21,537 nucleotides of DNA from a virus: positions 1 to 21,537 of the IMG/VR virus record IMGVR_UViG_3300042516_003738; one strand, written 5' to 3'. Of this stretch, positions 12,711 to 20,299 are shown piece after piece. Below the pieces are notes generated by a model that saw only the letters and a program-made list of their open reading frames with translations, made no database searches and was not told the origin of the DNA. Made by a program: the position numbers and the translations under genes. Positions within the stretch are counted from its first letter, which is position 1. The number at the start of each line of letters is the position of its first letter.

Positions 12711-13140
12711 CTAGACCTAAATCCCTTTCGGTGAGTATTTTGAACTGCCAACCTCTTTCTTTACAGAATATATCGGCAGCCTTCCACTTCTCTTGATTTA
12801 TGGCATAGGTCATAGACTCTTGTAAAAATCTTTTGGTTTTTCTTTTTTGAGTGGGTTTTTTGGTTTGAACTTCTGGTTTTACCTCTAAAATATGAGTCAT
12901 TACTGACCCGTCCTTTTTTTGAGTTTTTACTATGAAGTCTGGGAAATAACGGTGGATTTTTTTATCGATTGGATTTCTGTAGGGAATGTATAATTCTTCA
13001 GATGCCCACCAAACCACTCCAGGATTTTCATCCAAATACTTCATAACTCTCAGTTCCCAAGAGGAACGAAAGATAATATTTGTAGGGTCACCCTTATATT
13101 TCGAAGGATTGAGTGGAGTAAACTTTCCTGTATATGGCAT
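12706..13140 (-). CDS. 4: Head completion nuclease gp4
   Basis: A 144-residue protein (T4 gp4: 150 residues). Motifs: NPSKYKGDPTNIIFRSSWE, WWASEELYIPYRNPIDKKIH and RYFPDFIV, followed by the strand HILEVKPE. The arrangement E (in SxWE), then P-D, then E-V-K is the PD-(D/E)xK nuclease core. In T4, gp4 (gp50) completes filled heads before tail joining. No clear ribosome binding site precedes the ATG; an A/T-only stretch with TATAAT (minus strand, 13150-13145) lies immediately upstream, so a very short or leaderless transcript is possible. It is the first gene of the minus-strand block, divergent from gp48. Confidence 0.88.
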   Translation of the reverse strand: MPYTGKFTPLNPSKYKGDPTNIIFRSSWELRVMKYLDENPGVVWWASEELYIPYRNPIDKKIHRYFPDFIVKTQKKDGSVMTHILEVKPEVQTKKPTQKRKTKRFLQESMTYAINQEKWKAADIFCKERGWQFKILTERDLGLV

Positions 13141-13145
13141 AAATA
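13138..13145 (+). promoter_or_regulatory. Late promoter for the gp48 block
   Basis: CATAAATA matches the NATAAATA late box of T4-like phages. Expected transcription start is near 13151, which leaves a leader of about 19 bases carrying AAGGA (13160-13164) before the gp48 ATG at 13170. The box overlaps the gp4 start codon on the other strand. Confidence 0.6.
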
Positions 13146-13169
13146 TTATATATTCAACAAAGGAAAAAT

Positions 13170-14480
13170 ATGCCTTTTTTCAGTTTAACAGACATAAAAA
13201 TAAAAGATCCCTCAAACACTGCTCAAAAGGGTTCTCTTTTACCTAGTGCATACGAGAGTAATGTTCTTAGATATCCACTCGATATTGGTTCTTTAGATAA
13301 AGGACATTATATGGTGATACATGTGAACCAACAGGTAAAAACTCAATTTAAAAGACCTGTGGTTCAAGAAGATTTACCTACGATCTACGCAAATCAGAAA
13401 AGAAACCAAACTGCACAATCTATTTCTTCTGTGGGACAAAATTTAAAAACTTTTTCTAATGACGTAAAAAATAGAAAAGAAACTAAACAGTTAATTAATA
13501 TTAGTGCATTATTAGCTAATAAAACAAATTCTGGAGCATCTTCAATTTTACAATATTCTGGACTTTCGGAGTCAGAAGCTAGAAGTTATTTGAGTAGATT
13601 AGGAGAAACTGTAGACAGTATATCATCTGGCGGAGCAGAAGTCTTTCGAGAAGCTGCAAAACTTTTTACTAGTGGTAAGGGTCTAAGAACTATTGAGAGA
13701 ACGACTGATACGATAGCTCTTTACATGCCAGATACTTTAAGTTTTACTCACAATCAACAGTACTCTTCTCTTGAATTTGGAAATTCTCCTTTGGCTTTGT
13801 TGTCGGCCGCTGCGGCAGGATATAGTTATTTAAAAGACTTTCAGGGAGATAAATTAAAAGAGACTATTAAAAATATAACTCCATTTATCGCTTCTAGAGC
13901 GTTACAAAATTTTGGTGGTAATGCAGGCACAGCAGTTTTTGCTGCTGCCACAGGAACAGTAATTAATCCTCAATTAGAATTAATTTATACTTCTCCATCA
14001 TTTAGAGAATTTAGATTTGATTTTATGTTGTATCCAAGAAGTTCAAAAGAAGCTTTAGAGATACATAGAATTTTAAACAGGTTAAGATTTCACCAAGCAC
14101 CAGAATTATTACAGGAAGGTGCTGCTGGAGGATTAGGTGCTTTCTTTTTAGTTCCTCCTTCAGAATTTGATATTAAATTTTATTACAACGGTAGAATAAA
14201 TCCTAATATTCCACCAATTTCTACTTGTGTTTTAACTTCAATTGAAACTGATTATGCACCTAATGGTTGGTCAGCTTACGAAGTTCCTGGTAACGCTGGA
14301 GTACCCACTTTAGGTAAAACAGGCACTCCTGTTGGTATAAAATTATCGTTAGTTTTTCAAGAAACAGAAATACTCACAAAACAAACTTACGACGACAAAG
14401 GTGGACTTTCAGTTACAGATTTTTCTGGAAGTGGAAGTTCTTCAGTTGAAACTCGTATGTCGTCCGGCGATTTAAGATAA
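13170..14480 (+). CDS. 48: Baseplate tail tube cap gp48
   Basis: A 436-residue protein (T4 gp48: 364 residues). N-terminal MPFFSLTDIKIKDPSNTAQK and YPLDIGSLDKGHYMVIHVNQ are typical. A variable helical, Ser/Thr-rich middle follows (about 70-170). The conserved C-terminal tube-like domain has IALYMPDTLSFTHNQQYSSL, NPQLELIYTSPSFREFRFDF, MLYPRSSKEALEIHRILNRL and a PPSEFDIKFYYNG strand. In T4, gp48 caps the baseplate hub and, with gp54, starts tail tube assembly. The gene has its own late promoter motif and AAGGA ribosome binding site and heads the plus-strand baseplate block. It stands divergent from gp4, with gp54 encoded on the opposite strand. Confidence 0.88.
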   Translation: MPFFSLTDIKIKDPSNTAQKGSLLPSAYESNVLRYPLDIGSLDKGHYMVIHVNQQVKTQFKRPVVQEDLPTIYANQKRNQTAQSISSVGQNLKTFSNDVKNRKETKQLINISALLANKTNSGASSILQYSGLSESEARSYLSRLGETVDSISSGGAEVFREAAKLFTSGKGLRTIERTTDTIALYMPDTLSFTHNQQYSSLEFGNSPLALLSAAAAGYSYLKDFQGDKLKETIKNITPFIASRALQNFGGNAGTAVFAAATGTVINPQLELIYTSPSFREFRFDFMLYPRSSKEALEIHRILNRLRFHQAPELLQEGAAGGLGAFFLVPPSEFDIKFYYNGRINPNIPPISTCVLTSIETDYAPNGWSAYEVPGNAGVPTLGKTGTPVGIKLSLVFQETEILTKQTYDDKGGLSVTDFSGSGSSSVETRMSSGDLR

Positions 14481-14483
14481 AAA

Positions 14484-15137
14484 ATGGCAAAATATTTTAA
14501 TTACTTTCCTCAAGTTCCTTATTTTTACGATAACGACAAAACTTCTGTTGATGTTGTTACAAACTTAACTTTCAAATTTAAATTTAATGAAGCTTTTAAA
14601 GAAAACTCTGTAGTATATTACGACTATATCGTTCCTGAAGGTGAAACACCTGAAATACTTGCTTCAAAAATTTATAATTCAGCTGAGAGGCACTGGATTA
14701 TATTAATGGTGAATAATATAATAAATCCATCAAATGATTGGCCAATGAACAGTTATGCATTAAACAAATATATTGATTTAAAATATTCTACCAGTGAATA
14801 TGCTAATACAGCAAATACTTCTGTTACAGGTATTCAATGGGCAGAATCTAATGTTAAAGAATATTTTGTAAAAGAGAAGAAAACTATAATAAGCACTGGA
14901 AAAAGTGAGGAAAAAACAATAATTATAACTCAACAAGATTACGCAAATACTTCTCCAGTTACTTCAAATAACTACACATTAAGTGACACTACACAAATAG
15001 AATTGAGAAGAACTAGAGGAACAAAAACATATTATGATTATGAAATAGAAAGTAATGAAGAAAAAAGAAAAATTAAACTCTTAAAACAAGAATTCGTACC
15101 TTTTGTTGAAAAAGAATTCAGACAACTAATGAAATAA
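14484..15137 (+). CDS. 53: Baseplate wedge protein gp53
   Basis: A 217-residue protein (T4 gp53: 196 residues). Family features: MAKYFNYFPQVPYFYDN, FKENSVVYYDYIVPEGETPE, ILASKIYNSAERHWIILMVN, and NPSNDWPMNSYALNKYI. The 'E-T-P-E-x-x-A-x-K-x-Y ... H-W-I-I-L' LysM-like segment is the hallmark of Phage_gp53. In T4, gp53 clamps neighbouring wedges and is needed to join wedges around the hub. It starts 3 bases after gp48 with a weak ribosome binding site, so coupling is likely. The C-terminal part (YDYEIESNEEKRKIKLLKQE) is charged and helical. Confidence 0.9.
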   Translation: MAKYFNYFPQVPYFYDNDKTSVDVVTNLTFKFKFNEAFKENSVVYYDYIVPEGETPEILASKIYNSAERHWIILMVNNIINPSNDWPMNSYALNKYIDLKYSTSEYANTANTSVTGIQWAESNVKEYFVKEKKTIISTGKSEEKTIIITQQDYANTSPVTSNNYTLSDTTQIELRRTRGTKTYYDYEIESNEEKRKIKLLKQEFVPFVEKEFRQLMK

Positions 15138-15138
15138 C

Positions 15139-16491
15139 ATGGAATTAGATTATTTTAAATCTACTGGTTTTAGAATAAAAGAATTAAAAATCAGTACTAA
15201 AGATGGAAAAACAGAAGATATAACACAATTATATGAAGAAATAAACATCTTCGATTCTATTTTTCAACCTTGTCTTAACGGCAATATTCTCATAAAAGAT
15301 TCAAGTGGATTGATACACAATTTACTTTTGGATGGTAATGAGTTTCTTTTGTTAAACATCGGTAAAACTAATGACGATGAATTAAGTATAAAAAGAATAT
15401 TCAGGATTTATAAACTGACCAATAGAAAAATGGTTAATTTAAATTCTGAAACTTATATCTTACATTTTGTTTCCGAAGAATACATTCAATCAACTGTAAC
15501 AAGAGTTTGTCAATCTTTTGGAGATAAAACTTTATCTGAGATTGCTCTATTCATATTGAGAGATTATATGAAAGCACCAGATAGTAAAATAAAAGATGGT
15601 ATTTTTGATTCTTCTTTAGGTATAAAGAAAATTGTTTTTCCAACAGTTTCGCCGATTAAGGCCATAACAGAGGTTGCTAAACTGGCGATTGATGAAAAAG
15701 GAACTCCTGGATTTTTATTTTTTGAGAATCTTTTTGGTTACAATTTTGCAAGTTTGAGAAATCTTTTGGAAAAAAAGTCTGTATTTGATATAAATTTTAA
15801 TCCTAAAAATTTAAACGTTTCAGAAGAAGTTTCTGATTTTTTGGGTGTCAGACATTTCGAAGTTTTACAACAATTTGATTTGTTAGATAATATTGAAAAG
15901 GGAGTTTATGGTGGAAAATATAAAGCCTTTGATCCACAAACGCATGATTATGTTGAAATGTTGTTTACATATGACAGTATAAATCATCCTAGAAGTCCAG
16001 AAAACTCTGCACCATCAGTTGGTAATATAAGAACATATGATGGTTCTGTAATGAACTCACATTTTGATGCTTCGTTTATAAAAGGCACAACAAATTTATT
16101 GGCTGATTTTGATGAAAGTATTAAAAATAATGACGAAGATTCTTCGCAAAAAAGAATCGATTATGAAAATATTGTATTTCAAAGAAAAGCAATCTTCAGT
16201 TTGTTTTCGTCGCAGAGAGTTAAACTTGTTGTGCCAGGTAATTTTTTGTTATGTTCTGGAAACAACGTTTTCTTGCATGTACCTAAATTTTCTCAAAAAA
16301 CTCCAGGTGAAGATAATTGGGATAGAACTTTATATGGAAGTTATATGATTGTTTCTTCACGACACATGATAAAACCAAATGGAATTCATGAAACCATTTT
16401 TGAGGCTTGCACAAACAGTTCAAACAGAAGTGAAAACAATGTAATGTATGATAGAAATAACTATTTAAATGAGGACTATAATGTTGCTTGA
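15139..16491 (+). CDS. Baseplate hub protein, gp27-like
   Basis: A 450-residue protein (T4 gp27: 391 residues). It opens with a strand-rich domain (GFRIKELKISTKDGKTEDIT, INIFDSIFQPCLNGNILIKD) and YILHFVSEEYIQS, features of the gp27/gpD hub fold that forms a torus around the gp5 needle. A second such domain is suggested late in the sequence (VKLVVPGNFLLCSGNNVFLH, YMIVSSRHMI). The position between gp53 and gp5 fits. Similarity to T4 gp27 cannot be proven by eye, so the name is by context and general pattern. It overlaps the upstream ATG of gp5 and the gp5 ribosome binding site lies in its last codons. Confidence 0.7.
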   Translation: MELDYFKSTGFRIKELKISTKDGKTEDITQLYEEINIFDSIFQPCLNGNILIKDSSGLIHNLLLDGNEFLLLNIGKTNDDELSIKRIFRIYKLTNRKMVNLNSETYILHFVSEEYIQSTVTRVCQSFGDKTLSEIALFILRDYMKAPDSKIKDGIFDSSLGIKKIVFPTVSPIKAITEVAKLAIDEKGTPGFLFFENLFGYNFASLRNLLEKKSVFDINFNPKNLNVSEEVSDFLGVRHFEVLQQFDLLDNIEKGVYGGKYKAFDPQTHDYVEMLFTYDSINHPRSPENSAPSVGNIRTYDGSVMNSHFDASFIKGTTNLLADFDESIKNNDEDSSQKRIDYENIVFQRKAIFSLFSSQRVKLVVPGNFLLCSGNNVFLHVPKFSQKTPGEDNWDRTLYGSYMIVSSRHMIKPNGIHETIFEACTNSSNRSENNVMYDRNNYLNEDYNVA

Positions 16492-18265
16492 AGAAAATAA
16501 AGAATATGAGGGAGTGGTTGTTGATAATGTAGACCCTTTAGGTAAATCTAGATTGAGGGTTTTTATTTTTGGCTACCATGATTTAACAGGCACTAGAACT
16601 AAAGTTGAACATCTTCCTTGGGCATTTTCTGGACAAATTCAAAATTTTCAATCTGTACAACAAATTGGTTCGATTGTAAAAGTAAAATTTAGTTTTAGTA
16701 GTTATCAAAATATAACTTGGTACCCAACTTCACAATATACAAAAACTGGAAATAAAGTAAAGAGTCCTTTACCGTTTCTTGTCTATAACCCTGAAACAGA
16801 AAAGTTTATAAATTCTTTTAATGCTTATAATGACCAAAAACAAGCAACACTGGATTCACAGATACAAGAACTTGAAAATCAAAAAGCTGAGTACGAATCT
16901 CAACTACAACAATTAAAAAATGATTTAAATTCAACTAATGATGAATCTCAAAATCTTGATGATCCAATTACTGTAACATCATTAAACAGCTCAATAAAAG
17001 AATTAGGATTAAGAATAGATGAAAAAAACGTAGAAGAAACCACCATAAGAAATAGATATCAAAGTTTATTGTCCAGTGGTAATAATGCTGCAAAAGTTCT
17101 TTGGAATTCTAACAACGCGGAAATAACTTCAGATGGGAGAATACCTTCAGGTGAAACTCAATCTTTTGCCACTTTAGAAGAATATCAACAGTTTTATAAT
17201 ACCGATATTCAAAACGAATTCGATACAGCTATTCAAACAGTGGCTACTCAAAGAGGAGAACTTATTCAACAATCCAATGCGTTAACTGAAGAAGTAAGAA
17301 ATAATAAAACAAAATCTACTAATTTGAATGAAAGTAGTAAATCAATACAAGTAGAAATAGACGCAAAAAGTAAACAGATTTCTGAAACAAATTCAAAAAT
17401 TAATGCATTAAAAGGATCAACTCCATCCAGTACTGTAGCAACAACAACTGGTGAAAATTTACAAGAACAAAATGCACAAATTAGTCGAGTTGATAAAGAA
17501 ACAGGAAAAGTTTATGCGAATGTTAATGGAGAAGAAAAATTAATTGGAGTTTGGACAGGACTTTATTATTATACTCCAGGTTTTAATGGCCAACCAGGAA
17601 TTCCTATCTACGACAGACCCACTAATGAATTTGTTAAAGAAGAATCTTATTTGGTGGCATCTGACATATTTGCATCAAAGAGAGGTAATACTACATCTAA
17701 CCACCCTTCACAGAATCCTGCAATTGAAGATTCAAATAATGACAAAACTTGGAACTGCGACATATCATATGAAACTAGGATGAAGATATTAAGTAAACGT
17801 CAAGAAGTAATGATGGCAATAAAATGGTTAAGGGATAAAATTGCTTCATATTTCACTGGAATATCCGACTCTGCTATCAGTCAATGGGTAAAAGCAACAG
17901 TTAAACAATTAACAGCTATGTTAAAATCCATACAGAAGTTTTTAAAATTTATAAACAATGTGGTATTAGAAATTGCTAAATTGACAGCGCAAATAAGACA
18001 ATTGATTACTTGGATTTTAAGTTTGCCAGTTAGACTCTTGGTACTATTACAGGACTGTCTGACACACTTTTTTAATTCAATATCTGATGCATTTTCGGAA
18101 TCATTATCGGTTGGTGGTGATTCTCCTAGTTTAGGTTTTTCGGAAGTCACTGAATTAGTAAATCAAGCACAAAGTACATTTGGTACAGCAATGGAAACTG
18201 TCGAAGCCACTACGATAGTTTATACAGAAATTAAAACAGTTGAAGCTACATTTCAAAAGGTATAA
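16481..18265 (+). CDS. 5: gp5-like baseplate hub/needle base, no lysozyme domain
   Basis: A 594-residue protein. I prefer the ATG at 16481 (GAGGA at 16471-16475) over 16469. Residues 1-95 are the gp5 N-terminal OB-fold: YEGVVVDNVDPLGKSRLRVF, IFGYHD, LPWAFSG. Where T4 gp5 has its lysozyme domain, this protein has long coiled-coil segments (about 110-170 and 245-320; repeated Q, E, N and S), a second strand-rich piece (about 340-400, VDKETGKVYANVNGEEKLIG), and then amphipathic helices (420-540). No E-x8-D-x5-T lysozyme motif or GAYQF motif is visible. The beta-helix spike is a separate gene, immediately downstream. It probably links the gp27-like torus to the spike. Confidence 0.75.
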   Translation: MLLEENKEYEGVVVDNVDPLGKSRLRVFIFGYHDLTGTRTKVEHLPWAFSGQIQNFQSVQQIGSIVKVKFSFSSYQNITWYPTSQYTKTGNKVKSPLPFLVYNPETEKFINSFNAYNDQKQATLDSQIQELENQKAEYESQLQQLKNDLNSTNDESQNLDDPITVTSLNSSIKELGLRIDEKNVEETTIRNRYQSLLSSGNNAAKVLWNSNNAEITSDGRIPSGETQSFATLEEYQQFYNTDIQNEFDTAIQTVATQRGELIQQSNALTEEVRNNKTKSTNLNESSKSIQVEIDAKSKQISETNSKINALKGSTPSSTVATTTGENLQEQNAQISRVDKETGKVYANVNGEEKLIGVWTGLYYYTPGFNGQPGIPIYDRPTNEFVKEESYLVASDIFASKRGNTTSNHPSQNPAIEDSNNDKTWNCDISYETRMKILSKRQEVMMAIKWLRDKIASYFTGISDSAISQWVKATVKQLTAMLKSIQKFLKFINNVVLEIAKLTAQIRQLITWILSLPVRLLVLLQDCLTHFFNSISDAFSESLSVGGDSPSLGFSEVTELVNQAQSTFGTAMETVEATTIVYTEIKTVEATFQKV

Positions 18266-18267
18266 TT

Positions 18268-19074
18268 ATGGCAGATACAGAAGTTAGTAAACCTCAAGGT
18301 GACAGCACTTGGTATGAACCAGATTCACAAGCAGCAAATTCTGCTTACACGCATAATCATGGTTACTATACGAATTCAGGACATTTTGTTGAAATGGATG
18401 ATACGCCTGGATATGAAAGAATAAGATTACAACATCGTATAGGAAATTATACTGAAATACAATCTGATGGCACAGAAGTTCATAAAATAACTGGTGATAA
18501 TTATGAAATTGTGGTAAAAAATAATCATGTCTTGATAAAAGGATATTGTTCTGTTACAATACAGGGTGATTCGAAATTAAGTGTTGAGGGTAACGTATAT
18601 CAAAACATTCAAGGTAATGTTTATCAGAATATTGAAGGTGAAATGGATGCTGTTGTTGCTGGAGAAGTTAATATAACGTCCGAATCTGATGTTAATATAA
18701 CTGCTGGTGGTTTAAGTGGACAAGTTAATATAAATGCGCCTTTTGGAGTTCACATAGATAGTGATGTCACAGTTAGTGGTTCAATATCTTCAACCGGATA
18801 TATTGCTAGTTCTGAAAACATCATAGCGTCTAAAAAAGTTTTTGGTGCGTTAGGATTAGTCACACCAACAGGAGTTCAAGTGGGAATACCAGATGCTGGT
18901 CCTGTTGCTCCAGGAATTATATCTGCTGGACCGATTACTTCTTTCACTTCAGTTACAGCACCAGTTTTAAATGATGTATTTGGTCCTATTGTTTTGTTTA
19001 GACTCACATATACTGAACATATTCATCCAGCTCCATTAGGAGCGACTGGTATACCTTTCCAAGGAGCTTTATAA
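18268..19074 (+). CDS. Baseplate spike, gp5 C-terminal beta-helix type
   Basis: A 268-residue protein. Residues about 38-95 (FVEMDDTPGYERIRLQHRIG, YTEIQSDGTEVHKITGDNYE) match the start of the gp5/VgrG-type spike domain. Short beta repeats follow: GNVYQNIQGNVYQNIEGEMD, GEVNITSESDVNITAGG, typical of the intertwined triple-stranded beta-helix. The C-terminus has TEHIHPAPLG with two histidines, reminiscent of metal-binding spike tips. In T4 this region is the C-terminal part of gp5 and punctures the outer membrane; here it is a separate gene. AAAAGG (18255-18260) precedes the ATG, and the stop overlaps the next start (TAATG). Confidence 0.8.
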   Translation: MADTEVSKPQGDSTWYEPDSQAANSAYTHNHGYYTNSGHFVEMDDTPGYERIRLQHRIGNYTEIQSDGTEVHKITGDNYEIVVKNNHVLIKGYCSVTIQGDSKLSVEGNVYQNIQGNVYQNIEGEMDAVVAGEVNITSESDVNITAGGLSGQVNINAPFGVHIDSDVTVSGSISSTGYIASSENIIASKKVFGALGLVTPTGVQVGIPDAGPVAPGIISAGPITSFTSVTAPVLNDVFGPIVLFRLTYTEHIHPAPLGATGIPFQGAL

Positions 19075-19883
19075 TGGCAAATGTTTTAAGTAGACTCACT
19101 TCATCTTTTGATTCGGAAAAATTTGGTGATGACGTAATTTTGAGTAATATGGCAAAACAATTCTTAAATACGAATCCAATAAAAGTTTCTGCTTGGGCAG
19201 CTAATGATTTATCAAATGGTGCAATTACAAGAACTGATTATTTTCAAAATCCAGTATCGTCTATTATTACTTCAATATCTTCAAATGTCAATTCTATTAT
19301 TACTTTATGCACAAATGACCCAGTAAATAATTATCCTTTGGCGACTTCAACAGTATTAAATTTAGCAAATTCTTCTAATAATTTAATAACCCAACTCAAT
19401 TTGTTTTTAGATCATACAAATAGAATTTCTGGAGTTTCAGCTTCTGCTGTTGATACCACCACAGGTGGACTAAAACCTAATTATCAAGCTTGCATAGGTA
19501 CTGGAGGAATACTTCTAACATTACTTGCTGCAACTGATAATGTTAGAACGGCCGAACCTATGCTAAATCACTTTACAAGTTTGTATATAGAAGATGAATT
19601 ATCGGCAAACAGTTGGAATATAGGAAATTCAAAAGTTTCACTGCAAACTGTACCTTCTTCCCTGAATTCATCTCAAGTTGAAGCTATGAATGTCATAATA
19701 AACACTGCAAACACATTGATTTATCAGAGAAGAACGGGGGATGAGAACTATTTTTACACTTCGCAACAGATTATAAATGAATATCAATTGTTAAATTCTC
19801 TACAAAATTCTGGAAGTACAGAGAGGAATCTTATCAAAAACAAAATAGGAACTACAAAACTTAAAAATTCGATAGGTAGTTGA
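19074..19883 (+). CDS. Putative virion structural protein, function unknown
   Basis: A 269-residue protein, Ser/Asn/Thr-rich with long helical stretches, lying between the spike and gp25, so a baseplate or tail role is likely by context. It begins MANVLSRLTSSFDSEKFGDD, has several amphipathic segments (VSSIITSISSNVNSIITLCT, LVNLANSSNNL-like, LNLFLDHTNRISGVSAS), a glycine-rich middle (ACIGTGGILLTLLAATDN) and a basic C-terminus. No signal peptide, no cysteine motif, no known enzyme motif. The TAATG overlap with the spike gene suggests coupled translation. I do not recognise a T4 counterpart. Confidence 0.6.
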   Translation: MANVLSRLTSSFDSEKFGDDVILSNMAKQFLNTNPIKVSAWAANDLSNGAITRTDYFQNPVSSIITSISSNVNSIITLCTNDPVNNYPLATSTVLNLANSSNNLITQLNLFLDHTNRISGVSASAVDTTTGGLKPNYQACIGTGGILLTLLAATDNVRTAEPMLNHFTSLYIEDELSANSWNIGNSKVSLQTVPSSLNSSQVEAMNVIINTANTLIYQRRTGDENYFYTSQQIINEYQLLNSLQNSGSTERNLIKNKIGTTKLKNSIGS

Positions 19884-19890
19884 ATAAATA
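19882..19890 (+). promoter_or_regulatory. Late promoter-like box just before gp25
   Basis: GAATAAATA contains ATAAATA and ends four bases before the gp25 ATG, the same spacing as the TATAAATA box before the gene at 12698. There is no ribosome binding site between them. It may give a leaderless gp25 transcript; chance in AT-rich DNA is the alternative. Confidence 0.4.
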
Positions 19891-19894
19891 ACCA

Positions 19895-20299
19895 ATGGCA
19901 AACATTACTACGAATGTCGCAAGAACGTATAAGGACCTAGACCTCCTTTTTAATGTTCATCCGATAAAAAAAGATATCAATAAACATACTGCTGAAATGG
20001 CGGTAATTAATTCGATTAAAAATCTAGTTTTAACTAATCACTATGAAAGGCCTTTTCAACCAGAACTTGGTTCGAACGTGTCAAAACTTTTATTTGAAAA
20101 TTTAGATTTCGTAACTGCGGCATCTTTAGAAAGAGAAATAGTACAGACAATTACTAATTTTGAACCTAGAGCCTCAGTTTACAGAGTAAGAGCTATACCA
20201 GATTACGATAATAATGGATTTACGGTTGATATGGAATTTTTAATAGTAAACAGAACAGAACCTATAACAATAACATTTTTTCTGGATCGAGTAAGATAA
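19895..20299 (+). CDS. 25: Baseplate wedge protein gp25
   Basis: A 134-residue protein (T4 gp25: 132 residues) of the GPW/gp25 family. Hallmarks: DLDLLFNVHPIKKDINKHTA, AVINSIKNLVLTNHYERPFQ, PELGSNVSKLLFENLDFVTA, and the C-terminal strand FTVDMEFLIVN. The fold resembles lysozyme without activity; gp25 helps trigger sheath contraction through its contact with gp6 and the sheath. No ribosome binding site is visible, and an ATAAATA box lies four bases upstream. It ends directly before gp6 (stop 20297-20299, next ATG at 20300), as in related phages. Confidence 0.93.
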   Translation: MANITTNVARTYKDLDLLFNVHPIKKDINKHTAEMAVINSIKNLVLTNHYERPFQPELGSNVSKLLFENLDFVTAASLEREIVQTITNFEPRASVYRVRAIPDYDNNGFTVDMEFLIVNRTEPITITFFLDRVR

